The translations under genes were made by a program, and so were the position numbers. A stretch of 64,000 bases of DNA, taken from Krasilnikovozyma curviuscula. Taxonomy: Eukaryota > Basidiomycota > Tremellomycetes > Cystofilobasidiales > Mrakiaceae. The stretch's first letter is position 1. Every line of letters starts with the position of its first letter. The stretch spans positions 1 through 64,000 of the forward strand of contig MVAQ01000103.1 in the NCBI GenBank assembly GCA_014825775.1. The letters run 5' to 3'. The notes beneath the pieces are model-generated. The model was not told the DNA's origin and ran no database searches. It saw only the letters and a list, made by a program, of their open reading frames with translations. Positions 11,205 through 22,351 of this stretch are shown piece after piece.

Positions 11205-12191
11205 CCCCAAACTGCGAGAAAACGGTCTTGGGCTCTCGTCGAAGGCCAAGAGGGGTTGGGCTAGTGGTGGAAGGTACTGCTGGTAGAATCCCGAATGCTG
11301 ACTCTATCGAGTTTGAGGGGAGGATGGGGTCTGTGTAGGGCTGGTCGAAAAAAAAAAAGGGTTTGGTGAGCCAAGGTCGCAACGGGAAAAAGCAAAATTG
11401 ACACGCAGCGAACGAAAAAGAAATCAATGGTGAGTCGTACCTTCAGAATTTTGAGACCTTTTGGTATGATTTAGAAGCTGACTTCAACGCTCAAGTGGTG
11501 GTAGGTATGTCTGCGATGGATGGAGGGGATTCGATGGGGAGGTGACCGTTGGGAGGTTGACTGACGTTGGTCGCTCTTGATTTTGGGTCGCCTCAACCTG
11601 TAAAGGTGGCGGGTTGCACTTCTTTCCCAAACCGGGAGGTGTGAAGGCAATGGTGAGTGAATGAGTTGAACTCTTAAAACTTCAGGGGGTGGAAAAAATG
11701 AAATGAACATGTAAGAAAGGGCTCAGGTAAGCAAAGGCTCATTGGGGAGATGGCGATGGGGTCGTTGTATTCGTCTGACGTTGATGGTTGTGAGAGCAGC
11801 TCCAGCTTCGGTTCAAACTTCGGTTCGAAGAAGGTAAACAGCACAATCTCTATAGATCAGATGAGATCCTCGATCAGTCTATCTGAAAGACTCTGCGACA
11901 GAAAGGCGAGGGACTGTCGATCACTGAGCAGGTGCGAATCTGTATCGCGATGGCCCCACTCTACTTTTTTGTTTACACCCTAGATCATTCTCGCCGGTAT
12001 ACATTTTACGAGGAGCTCGTCAACACCACAAGAAGGATGCCTAATCGCAAGTAGAGCGTTTTACATATTCTCTCTCTCTCTGTATGATCAGATTGGTCGC
12101 TCTTTGCGCCACCTTTCAAATATAAATAAATCCAGACCCCTGTCCTGCAGCTTGGCCCCCCTTCTCACCAACAGCTGCCCTCCTCCCCAAC
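11205..12191. other. divergent promoter region, Myb gene / Hv1
   Basis: This 987-base interval lies between the divergently transcribed Myb gene and the proton-channel gene. It contains minus-strand open frames (11137-11427 and 11471-11710) without domains, which may be 5' UTR or upstream exon sequence of the Myb gene. A TC-dinucleotide run sits at about 12069-12081, roughly 110 bases before the Hv1 ATG. Confidence 0.45.
12069..12081 (+). repeat. short (TC)n run upstream of Hv1
   Basis: A pure TC dinucleotide run of about 13 bases precedes the Hv1 start by roughly 110 bases. Pyrimidine runs are common in fungal core promoters just upstream of transcription starts. This may be such an element, or simply a microsatellite. 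Confidence 0.5.
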
Positions 12192-13099
12192 ATGTCGTCG
12201 TTGTCGACGGAACCCTCTGAGTACACACCTCTCGTTATCTTAAGCTCAGCTCTTGAAGCTGCCAGGACCCCAGAAACTCGGAAAGAGAAGGTCGGGGCGT
12301 TCCTCGAGAGCAGAAAGGTCCACCTGCTCGTCATCTCCCTGATTGGTGATTGACCTACTCCTCTGCATCTTATGATATAATCACTGACCCAAGGTCGTGT
12401 CACAGCTCTGGATGCCTTCTTTGTGCTGTCGGACCTCAGTTATACCTTCTGTAGGCGAAGGCGCTTGTTCTTCCCTCGCGCTCCTGCTCACGCTTTGTAT
12501 TTTCTACGTGCTCTAGTGACGGACTCATGCTCATCTCCAACCGAACCAGACGAATCTGAGCCTCTCTGGTTAACAATTTTTTCGTTGTGCTCGACATTCA
12601 TCACGTTTCTTTTCCTTGTCGAAATTCCCGCCTCTGTCTACGCTTTTGGTGCTGGCTATTTCAATCCTTTTGGAAGGATTCCACACAGCAGTTAGTCCTC
12701 TACCCTTTTTGTCTCGGAGCGTGGGTGTAGATGAAGCGCAGCAAGACGCGCTGCGTGAGCGTGCTATTCAATCCAGTTGTAACTAATCTCGAACCACCGT
12801 ACGAAACAGGCCTTCATCTTCTCGATGCTCTGGTTATCATGACGACCTTCATTCTAGAAGTTGTCCTCAAGGGCAGAGAACAAGAGCTTGGTGGCCTGCT
12901 CGTCATTCTGCGACTTTGGCGACTGATCAAGTTATCGGGAGGAGTGGCCGTAGGAATCGGCGAGATGGATGAGGAGGCTGTCAAGAAGCTTGTTGAAGCC
13001 GAAGAGAAGATCAGACGTCTAGAAGCTGAGCTGCATCGCTCTCGTCAAATCATCGACAGGTTGGATGATTCGCTTCAAGCGCAGAGTGGCTCGAAGTGA
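12192..13099 (+). CDS. HVCN1: voltage-gated proton channel (Hv1/HVCN1 family)
   Basis: This is a voltage-sensor-only proton channel of about 220 residues that extrudes H+ from depolarised or acid-loaded cells. After an N-terminal cytosolic stretch, S1 reads VISLIALDAFFVLSDL with the selectivity-filter Asp (human D112 position). S2 has FLFLVEIPASVYAF with the conserved acidic residue (VEI). S3 has LLDALVIMTTFILEVVL with the conserved Asp. S4 is VILRLWRLIKLSGG. A C-terminal heptad segment (VKKLVEAEEKIRRLEAEL) would give the dimeric coiled coil seen in animal Hv1. The third S4 charge is Lys instead of Arg, and I see no His at the positions that bind zinc in human Hv1 (140 and 193). Introns are inferred after S1 start, in the S1-S2 loop (12451-12516) and before S3. 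The gene is divergent from the Myb gene. Confidence 0.9.
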
Positions 13100-13326
13100 G
13101 AGTTTGCCTATCTTATGATTCATGAAATACAATTTTTTCGGGCGAAATTGTATAACAAAACCTATTACACTAGCTAACGACGCGAAGAAAACATGGTTCG
13201 TGACCTCTACACGATCGCTTGCCATTCTGAGGCTGGCGTGAGAGCCGTCGTGATGATTTTTACAACGAATGATACACTGAAATGGACGCCTCCTAATATC
13301 TTATATGCTCACACTTCAGCCTAGAA

Positions 13327-14355
13327 CTACTCTGACGGCGGTGGGGAGGGCGGTCGTTGTTTGAGGATATGTGCGCGACTGAGTACGACCTTGAGACTAT
13401 CGCAGTAGTCCAGGTCCAGATATTGGACGTTCAGCATGATACCCTCCACCCACTGAGGACCTGCAGCGTCGATGATGCGTTGGATGGTGTCCAGTTCCCC
13501 ATAGATGATGTAGTTGCACAGCTCGTGGAAGGACGCGACGTGTGGTACGCTCAATGTGATTTCTCTCAAACGAGACGCCGGCGTTGGACCTGTGGGTTGC
13601 GTTGGTATCATCCCCTTCGAGACAACAACAAGAAGCCAACGTAGATGTAAGTGAGAGGGATTGCCGAAAATACATGCATGATTCGCCTTCGACCTCAAAG
13701 TTTACTTCGATCGAGGCGGCATGCCAAGTACCTGGGTGGGCACTCACTTGGATAAATCGACTTTGTTTCGTGAACCACAGCCCGTTACAGCGTGTTTCAA
13801 TACTTATGGAGGAGTCCAGGATGAAGTGTTTGGTCAACGTTTCAGAAACATTGGGGCCAGCGACTCCCTTTTTTCACTCACGGAGTTGTTGGCGACTCAG
13901 TTGAAGCAGAGTCCTGAGGTAGATGTCGCGGCCTGGACAGGCTCCCACTGCTGTTGGCTTCTATCCTTTGAGGTGCCTGCTGTATATGCATTACTGGAGA
14001 GAGAGAGCGAAACAGAGCGTTGTCAGCGACAGTAACACTCGAGACGGAAAACAAACTTAATCGCACCTAGGTCCTTCTCGACCCGAACCCAGTCGTTACG
14101 GGCGATCTGATGCAGCTTTTCGATAAAATATGCTGTGGGGACTGAATCCAGCTCTGAGCCTCGAAGTTGGCTGGAAAGAGTACTTTGGTCATGCACCATG
14201 GGCGAGGAGGTACCATCTGTAGCAACATGGGCCTGCAGTCGTTCCTCTTCCTGCAGCTCGCCCCCTTCGAGAATGGATAAAGCAGCAGCACTGCATGAGG
14301 CACGAGAGCCTGTGGAGCCTGAAGGATCGTGTATAGGAGAGGAAGAAGGAGGCAT
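13327..14355 (-). CDS. Clp1-like protein (basidiomycete sexual development)
   Basis: The gene encodes about 250 residues in four or five exons. The ATG at 14355 (MPPSSSPIHDP) begins a Ser/Gln-rich leader that runs into VPTAYFIEKLHQIARNDW, resembling the (I/V)P..Y(F/Y)I..L..(L/I)A...W block of Clp1 (clampless-1) proteins. The last exon has TLSVPHVASFHELCNYIIYG, then QWVEGIMLNVQYLDL. These resemble the two C-terminal signatures of that family (LPVPhP.sF..ll..lY.Gd and WEGi..NVeYLgl). Clp1 is needed for clamp-cell or sexual development in Coprinopsis, Ustilago and Cryptococcus, and is a target of mating-type homeodomain proteins. The middle exons are weakly conserved by eye and the assignment rests on these two blocks. 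It could be a divergent paralogue. A long 951-base upstream region fits a regulated gene. Confidence 0.5.
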
Positions 14356-15306
14356 TTTTCAATGAGAACTGATATGCTGAGCGTCAAGTTGATGTTGCAT
14401 TGAAAGAGCCTCCACGAGCTCGGCAATCCCTATAGATATACCGCTTTGCAAAGAGGAAAGTTGTTTTTTCGTCGTGATGTTGGATAGGTGGGTAATCCAG
14501 CTTGTTCCAAGAAATGGGTTTTCGACGCGGAGGAGTGAAGCATGAATTCGGTGTGGAGGCGTCCCGTTCGGTCATCCGCCGGACGGGTCATAGGAACTGA
14601 GAGATACCGAAGAGAAAATGTGATTGCTACTGCTGATCTTCAGCCCGCCAAGATTTCGTCCGGTTGTTGCTCTGATGCGCGTCGGCAGTTTATTTTTCCG
14701 ACCATCTGTCGCCTGCCGGCTCAGTGCTTTGGCGAGATAGATGAAATTATTTGGAAAGCAACGAGAAGATAAGGTGGCCATCCAATCTACTCATCTTCTC
14801 ATCTTATTCGTGCACTTCGAATCGATGAAGGGTACACAGAAGGTTCTCTGGTTGCAGACGCCACTTCTGTAGTTTGCCTGCTTAGAACCAGCATTGCAAA
14901 TGATTGAGAGGGAAAGCAGCCCAGACTTGACATCAGTAGAACCTGAGTTGCCTTTTGGAGGTAGAAAAGAAGTTCAAGCGGGAACATTCTGTCCTATACG
15001 TGCGTCACGGAACACAGCTAGCGAGCGCACTCTGTCGCGAGAGCCTTAATTCTGCTACCGCATATGGGTACAATGCAGAGAGCGACAGCAATTGGAGGTA
15101 TTGTTATCAGTCAACTATTTTTCGGCAGTGATGGTAGCCTCCCAACCGCTCGTCGCACTTATTGTCGCTCTCATTGGGTAATCCCCCGTTTTCTCCGTCA
15201 TAGCATCTCAGTATATACATCTCTAGAATCTGCTAGCAATAAAGCCTATAAGGGACCGAACAGGAGTACCGTATGGCATCTGCGCGCAAAAAAAGGTGGT
15301 AAGCTC
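14356..15306. other. upstream region of the Clp1-like gene
   Basis: This is a 951-base non-coding interval between the start of the Clp1-like gene (minus) and the stop of the wax-synthase-like gene (minus). Open frames on both strands (for example 14542-14772 plus and 14799-14987 minus) lack domains and splice partners. It is the likely promoter of the Clp1-like gene. I recognise no specific operator. Confidence 0.45.
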
Positions 15307-16961
15307 CTAATGCGAAGGCTGAGGCAGATTAACAGCAAGACGTACTTCTAGGGATTCGGCTGGTGAGACGAAGGTAAATCGAAACCCAGCATGTTAATTA
15401 CTCTTGTGTGATCTGAAGCAATTAAGTCAACGGGCAAGAACTCACCTCCAAGCCCTGCTCCAAACCCACGCCTGAACCATGCGGAGGCTAGAGGCATCCC
15501 AGTGAAGAAACCAAAGCATACTGTCCAAATCCAACCCAGTGGCCCTTTTACTTGTCGGCCGGTGTATTTGGTGAAAGCAAACTCCAAGGATAGACCGACA
15601 GGTTGTGCCATGAACAGGAGCATAAATCTACCGACATATAGCGATTGTCAGCATGGGTTCAACTCTAAAGCGCAGATTGTCAGACTTACCGAACGAACAT
15701 CTGGTGCCCAATCTCATCGTCCTGCCAATAAGCCAAAGCATGAAGTAAACCAGAAACAAGAAATGTTCCAATAATGCCACCGATGCTTCCAGCTAGCTTT
15801 TTGCCAGGCTTATATCCAAGTGCGATTAGCTGGATACGATAGAGGCTATGCCATCTCCTCCAGAATACCTGAAGGCTCGTAGATCGCCAAGGTTTGAAGA
15901 AGAGAGGGACAGACTTCGATGAAGAAGGAATGCAAGGAGAAGATAAGCGATTGTTATGACCAATACTGGCGAAATCCACTAACCGAATACAAAGACATCT
16001 CATGTGGATCTTGCGCGAATAAGGCCAAGTAGATAAAGTTTGTGTGATGATGAGGAAGTGTCTGAGAGACCGTCATTAATGCAACAAGTAGAGCTGACCA
16101 TAGAACTGCTGCGACGAAGGAAGGAATGACCACCCTCGTGTTACTGATGGGAAGCTGAATGGGTAGAGGAGTCCAAATGCTGCCGAGATGGGAAGTTGTT
16201 TGCTGTTTGAAATAAGGGTGAAATGTCCAAAGCATGATCATAGCGTCCCACAAGCAATAGTAGAAGATCATTCGTTTGAGGTGATGCCACATGGCTGAGG
16301 AGCGGGTACATTGCCTCTGCAGTGAGCCGGGGGAGAGTGTTTCGATTGCGTTTTGGGAGAGACCGTTCGAGAATCCTAGACCTCGGTAGTTGTAGAGGTA
16401 TGAGAGCGATAACAGAATTCTTCTACTCGGTTGGTCCACTCGGTCGTCCTTCTCGATTTGCTCCTTCATCTTCTCGTCGTCGCCTTCTCCCATTCGATAG
16501 CCAATCCAGTGGGGACGTTCCTTACTCAAGAAGATCTCTACACATTTCATGAACCACACGAGCCCCATGAACCGAAGGCCGGCCCCTTTCTCCTGAGCGG
16601 ACGGTGCATCCCGTCGCAAACTGAAGGATAGCCCAAGAATGATGATAGCTGCCGGAAGGAAGGTAGCCCAGCGGATGATTTCTGATACTGGCTTGGGTGA
16701 GAAGAGCTGATAGGCTACCGCAAGAGCTGACAGTTGTATTGGTAGAGACCTGTGCAGAACGCTCAGATCAGCTAAGTATCTGAGAGCCAACTTCCAGCCC
16801 GAGCTCACCAAAGTGCAGTAGTGCTGTCATAGATGATCCATTGCTGTTCTATTTTGGGTATAATGACCCTTAGCAAGGGGTTCACGGACCTGAGAATTGG
16901 GAGTTTTTGGTTAGATCTCTTCTTGAAGCCAAAAATGCAATGAGTTTGCTCACGTTTCCAT
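15307..16961 (-). CDS. wax-synthase-like MBOAT acyltransferase
   Basis: This is a polytopic ER-type membrane acyltransferase that would move an acyl or acetyl group to an alcohol or sterol/terpenoid hydroxyl. The start METSVNPLLRVIIPK at 16961 is chosen because its short first exon splices in phase (ATGGAAAC joined to GTCCGTG). Hydrophobic helices follow, for example IIRWATFLPAAIIILGLSF, then a soluble loop with GLVWFMKCVEIFLS and RGLGFSNG. The family signature is FFKPWRSTSLQVFWRRWHSL, with the FW.RRWH core. After it comes a helix with FLVSGLLHALAYW, containing the conserved His of the MBOAT active site. The C-terminus ends either after a last intron at 15307 or by read-through at 15348. The ATG is only 172 bases from the divergent UBP14 ATG. 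The substrate cannot be told from sequence. Confidence 0.8.
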
Positions 16962-17133
16962 TGATATGCTCTAGCTTTCTATTCACTGGACCTGTACTAT
17001 TAGAAGAATCATTGCTGGACAAAATGGAGTGGGTCGTGGATTGCGGCGAAAAGCCTTCGACGTGTTGCGCTCGCTTTGCTTGAATAGCTCCTCCTCTAAC
17101 GCCCAATACCCCGAAAGAACCTCTAAAGAAATT
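16962..17133. promoter_or_regulatory. 172-base bidirectional promoter, MBOAT / UBP14
   Basis: The ATGs of the wax-synthase-like gene (minus) and UBP14 (plus) are only 172 bases apart, so both 5' UTRs and promoters share this segment. No canonical TATA box is obvious. An open minus-strand frame reaching to 17154 crosses it, but would need to overlap the UBP14 coding start. Confidence 0.55.
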
Positions 17134-20100
17134 ATGCCTGAGATCTGTCCTCACGCGTTCACTACAGACCTGACAGCTCCGAGGTTGTGAGTAGTCAGCC
17201 CATGCCCAGTTTGCTTACGTTTCAAGGTCTCATACTGACTGTCCTTTGTGCTTCAATTCCCAGGAGTCACTCTGTTCACAGGGAGGAATGCACGCTGTAA
17301 GAACATGCTTCTCCAGTTTCGAATTTTGTAAGTGGGGAAGCTGATTTCGCTGTTTGCCCACAACTAGATGCTTCGATGATCAGGTGGGTCCGCTTATTCA
17401 ACTATTCTACGCAACAGCAAGATGGACCTGTCAGTTGTTTTTTATAGGATCATCCTGATGGTGTGGATGTATGCTTGACTTGTTTCAACGGTGGATGTCC
17501 CTCGCTGGAGAGACATCATGCCCGAAGTCATTACGAGAAGTCGTCTCATCCTCTAGTTGTCAACGTCAAGCGAGTCAATAAACCAGTCGCCCCTAGGGTG
17601 AGTATGCCAGTGCACAAGGCTTTGAGTATCTGAAGTAGTACTGAATATCTCCGTTGGATTTCAGGACGACAACGAACCACCAGCAAAAAAGCTAGCTATC
17701 CTTGAAGAACGTGAAGAAGACAAATACGACCAGTTTCTTTCAATAAGATGCTATGCCTGTGGTGGTATTGAAGTGGAAGAAACTCCTCAGATCAAAGGTG
17801 TCGTCACTGGTATCATGAAGTCTAGCTCATCCAACCAAAAAGCAGAGGTCAAAGCTTGGGAAGAAGAGATCGTTCCTTGCGAACACACCTTACTTCTCAA
17901 CCAGGAACAACCTCACGTTGTTCAATCCACAGGTGAGATAGTCAAATTTTATCTTGTGTTGTCTTCCTGATGACTAATGTGCTTCGCGGCTACGTTTTAT
18001 CCATCAGGCGCTACATGCTCGTCCTGCTCTCTCAGCGAGAATCTCTGGCTCTGCCTAACTTGTGGCTCATTGGGATGCGGTAGACCTCAGTTTGGTGGAA
18101 CTGGTGGAAATGGGCATGGTGTCGCGCATTTCGATTCGACTGGTCATCCGCTTGCTGTCAAGCTGGGAACCATCACGGCGGAAGGCAATGCTGGTACCTT
18201 TCCATCTTTTCCAATGTACTGCTGCACCATCCTTGCAATACTGATTTTTTGTACCTTTGTATAGACATCTACTGCTACCAATGCAATGACGCGAAGTTGG
18301 ATCCATCTCTGGCTCAGCATTTGAACAACTTTGGAATCAACGTATTGTCTCAAACAAAGACGGAGAAGAGCATGACCGAGTTGGTGAGTCTGCATGTGTT
18401 TGAATGCTGTTTTTCACTCTTACTGACTGTGAATCTTTCGTCTTGTTTAGCAAATCGAGCATAATCTCAAATTCGACTTCAGCATGGTTGGCGAAGACGG
18501 CAAAGACCTTCAGCCACTCTTCGGTCCAGGATTGACTGGTCTGAAGAACCTAGGAAATAGTTGCTACCTGGCGTCAACCCTTCAAATGATCTTCTCCTTG
18601 CCAGCATTCCAGTTCCATTACCTTGAAGCGCAAAAACATCATTCAGTGACTTGTCAACTACCACCCGACAGCTGCATAGATTGCCAAATGAGGAAAGTCG
18701 GTGATGGATTGTTATCAGGAAGATATTCTCAACAGCCTACCGGTGATGAAACTTGGCAGAATGGAATTAAACCAACAATGCTCAAGTCGCTGGTCGGTAA
18801 AGGACACGAAGAATTTTCAACGATGAAGCAGCAAGATGCAGAAGAGTTTTTCCAGCATTTGGTTCAATATTTAAGGAACGCAGCGTTGAAAAATGATGGG
18901 AAAAAACCTGGCGATGGTGAACCGACCGATATATTCAGATTCGGAATGGAACAAAAGTTGAAATGTACTGAATGTGGTGGTGTGAGAATCAGAACCGATG
19001 AGCTAGACTCTGTCAGTCTGCCTGTCGATGCGGTTGAAGAGAGTCATGGTGACGATGGAAAGATTATATACCAACCGGTCGCTTTGGAGCACTGTTTGAG
19101 TCAGATCATGACGCCTGAAGAGATTGAGTACAGCTGTCCTCAGTGTAAGAAGAATGTCAAAGCATTCAAGTGAGTTGAGCTTCATATTTATTCATTTTGG
19201 TCTGCTCCCCTGACTTTCGAATTTTGACAGGCAATCTCGTTTCGCAACCTTCCCTGATGTCTTGTTGGTTCACATGAAGAAGTTCCAACTGATCAACTGG
19301 GTCCCTCAAAAGCTTGGTAAGCATCGGTCATGTCCTAATCGGATTTTATGGTGCGATAATATTGTTGCTGATATCGCCCCCCTTGACGTTATAGAAATAC
19401 CCGTCAACCTCCCTGAAATTTTTGACCTCAGCACTTTTCTTGCTCAAGGCATCCTATCTGGTGAAAAAGAGCTACCTGAAGATTCACCGACAGCAAGAGA
19501 AGTAGTCTTTAACGAGGCTGCGATGAGCATGCTGCAGGGAATGGGCTTTCCGGAGGTAAGATGTCATCGTGCGTTGTTAGCAACTGGAAACAGTGATGGC
19601 GAAGCCGCGATGGAGTGGTTGTTTGGTCACATGGATGATCCAGGTTAGTCTTCCCCTCCATCACTCTCCTCCCTGGTGGATAAGCTTACCCTGTCTCTGC
19701 GGATAGATATCGACGATCCTGTTGGTCCCGCCGCTACTTCTTCTGCTTCGGATGGAAGCGCCACAGCTTCCTCTGAACCCTCTGGCGAACAAATTGCTAT
19801 GCTTCAAGATATGGGGTTCAATCCAAACCAGGCTCGCAAAGCTTTCAGAATTTCGGTCAGTCCTCGTCAGACTCTTGCTCTGTTTTCTATAACAGAGTAT
19901 TTACATCAACTCTGTTTACTCGTTAGGGCGGAGATGCAGACGCAGCAGTAGAATGGCTGTTCTCTAACTCAGATGATCCTGGTGATGTATCTGCTCCTGC
20001 TCTACCAGCACCAACTGGAGAAGCCGTCGCCAAAGGTCCTGGTGGATCTAGCACCCTTCCTGCTACATACAAACTCAAGGCTTTCATCTCCCACAAAGGT

Positions 20101-20331
20101 CCTTCGGTCCATTCGGGTCATTACGGTAAGTCTTTTATCTTGAAGCCTCACAGAGATGTCGACTGACGTCACTGTTTCCCGTATCCAGTTGCTACCGTCA
20201 ACAACCCCGTGGAGGGGGTTGGAAGCGTCTTGTTCAACGACGAGAAAGTTGTTCAATCAGATGGAGTGGCTCATGATGAGCTGCAACAATTAGCTTATAT
20301 CTACGTATTCGAGAGAAACGCTTCATCATGA
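17134..20331 (+). CDS. UBP14: ubiquitin C-terminal hydrolase Ubp14/USP5 family
   Basis: This deubiquitinase disassembles free unanchored polyubiquitin chains to recycle ubiquitin for the proteasome. The start at 17134 (MPEICPHAF) splices into SHSVHREECTL and CFDDQ, matching the USP5/Ubp14 N-terminus. HPDGVDVCLTCFNGGCPSL follows, a variant N-terminal zinc finger. A second ZnF-UBP carries CSSCSLSENLWLCLTCG, GNGHGVAHFDSTGHPLAVKL and IYCYQCND, and binds the free ubiquitin C-terminus. The catalytic Cys box is GLKNLGNSCYLASTLQMIF, and KQQDAEEFFQHL follows. Two UBA domains lie before the His box (MLQGMGFPEVRCHRALLATG near 19530; MLQDMGFNPNQARKAF near 19800). The His box is HSGHYVATV, and the protein ends LAYIYVFERNASS. 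All catalytic parts are present. About ten exons. Confidence 0.95.
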
Positions 20332-20434
20332 GATACTGCGAAGATTTTTCTAATATAACGAGGAAATGAGCGATGATGGTGACGATGAACGAACTTCAAT
20401 GCAATGCTTTGTGAAAACCTCTGCCTCCGTAAGG

Positions 20435-22076
20435 TCACACAATCTCCTTAAGCATTTCTGTCTTCGATAAGAAACTCGAAAATGAGGGTGTTCTTGCAGC
20501 ATCTACGGGGCAGAGTTTTAATAGGCTCTCATCAAATCGGTACGTTATGACTAAGGTCTGAACAACTCGGGCTTCATACTCAGTCTGAACATCATCAACC
20601 GTTAGCTCAAACTTCGAAGGAACATAAAAGATGATGGAGGAGAGACTCACTTGCAAAGACGAGATATCAAGGCGCCCAGCTGGACCAGAGTGCCCACACC
20701 TTCCAGAATTCTCATGTGTGTCCAACCGATTTCCTACAACGAAACATCCACCATCAGTCATTCACATCAAATATATATATATAATAGCAGATTGCATTTT
20801 GCTCACCCTGATGAATTCCAGCTTCATGATCTCTGCCAACTCATCGAATCCCTTGACAACTCTGAAGATCGTCGTGACAATGTCAACCGCCGCGTAACCC
20901 TGATCCCAGACCTCATCTAACTTCTCCAATGCAAGTTTTACGTCAGATTTAGCGCATGCTCGCATCATTGTCTGAATAACGATAGGGTGAGGCTGGTCGC
21001 AGACTTTGAAGACGTTTGTATTGGAAACGAAGCCAAACCCTGACCAGGTCGATTGCAGGTTGTTGATCGCCTGACGCATGTCTCCTTCCGAGGTAAATAC
21101 GAGTGCTTGAAGTCCTTCGTCATTGTATTCGACCTTCGTTCAGCAGGACCCAAAAGCAACCAGCGTCAGCGCGCCGCGATATAGAGAGCAACTCTTCGCA
21201 GAGTGCGGACTCACATTCTCCATCTTACAAATCTCTAACAGCCTCTTCAAGACCTCAGCATCTCTAAGCTTTGCATACCGGAGAATGGCACAACGGGACT
21301 GGATAGGTTCGATGATTTTGTTGGACATGTTGCAGGCAAAGGCGAATCGGGTCGTGTTTGAGTAGATTTCCATGGTTCTTCGAAGGGCCTGTTGAGCACC
21401 GTTTGTCATGCTGTAATATCAGAGAGTCACAATTAGCCAGACCAAATATCACAGGGAGATAGAGGCGAGAGAGCCGTGCAGGAATCTGCGCACCTGTCTG
21501 CCTCGTCGAGAATGACAATTTTGTGACGGCCTGCCGGCAGAGTGACCTTCTTCTGGGCGAACGCCTTGATTTTGTTTCTGACTACATCGATACCTCTACA
21601 GCGATACAGTGGTTGAACAAGGGGAAGGAGAGATGGGCTTAGAGGTCGACCTAGGAAGAGCGAGGAGCGAAAGTCGAGACACACCTCTCATCCGAAGCAT
21701 TCAGCTCCAAAACTCCCTCCTTATACGCGTCTCCAAGTAGAGCATGCGCTAAGCAATGAATACTGGTCGTTTTTCCAATACCAGGCAACCCCTAAAGGTT
21801 CCAAAGATGTCCAAGAGTAAACCGCAGGGTTTCCTGGGAGCAGAACAGTGAGGGAAACCGCATACTCACAGAGATAATGATGTGGGGCATATTTCCATCT
21901 TCAGCAATGACCTTCAGTCTCTCGACGGTGTCGACGTTTCCAACGATGTCACCCAGCAAGGCCGGTCGGTACTGCTCGACCCATGGTAAAACGTAGCTCG
22001 TGCTTTCTGCTGCAATGTTGCCAAAGGCTGAGAGGGCCACCTGCGGTTTAGAACTTGATGCACTAGCGGTAGCCAT
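20435..22076 (-). CDS. RFC4: replication factor C small subunit (Rfc4 type)
   Basis: This is an AAA+ subunit of the pentameric clamp loader that opens PCNA at primer-template junctions during replication and repair. The first exon (start 22076, [13 protein letters not shown]) contains LPWVEQYRP, the RFC box, then DIVGN and GNMPHIII. Walker A is [20 protein letters not shown]; the PGIGKTTS form is typical of yeast Rfc4 (human RFC2). Walker B is IVILDEADS. Sensor and arginine-finger motifs are [19 protein letters not shown]. The C-terminal collar has [13 protein letters not shown] and [11 protein letters not shown]. It ends at TEMLKEIV. About seven exons, one intron containing an (AT)n run near 20771. 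The 5' flank has three CGCGAC motifs within 45 bases (22128-22172), suggesting G1/S control shared with CDC7. Confidence 0.95.
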
Positions 22077-22127
22077 CTCTTTTCAGGGAAGTGAGGAAGT
22101 TGCAGTTGAACTGAAATTGCCTGGAAG

Positions 22128-22178
22128 TCGCGACGTCGAAGAGCAAGACGCGACTTCGAAGCAAGACGCGACTTCGAC
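22128..22178. promoter_or_regulatory. triple CGCGAC cluster with 18-bp tandem repeat upstream of RFC4
   Basis: The unit GCAAGACGCGACTTCGAA occurs at 22143-22160 and again, with one change at its last base, at 22161-22178. A third related motif TCGCGAC lies at 22128-22134. All lie 52-102 bases before the RFC4 ATG. ACGCGA resembles the binding core of fungal MBF/SBF cell-cycle factors, and RFC genes are classic targets, so this is a likely G1/S control region. Confidence 0.55.
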
Positions 22179-22351
22179 CGATTCAACCTCGAGTTCTTTT
22201 CCACCGAGGAGGGTCTCATGAAGCAAACAAACCACTTCAATACCACAACAATACCAACAACCTACCAATGAGCCCTATGATAAATACTTTCTTGCCATAC
22301 GCGCCACTCAATTAATGGCGTACTGAGAAAACTATGACGACCATTCCCACA

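Noticed and set aside
13584..14035. Plus-strand open frames opposite the Clp1-like gene
   Set aside because: No motifs, and the minus strand gives phase-consistent spliced exons.
20771..20782. (AT)n microsatellite
   Set aside because: A simple repeat inside an RFC4 intron; no sign of function.
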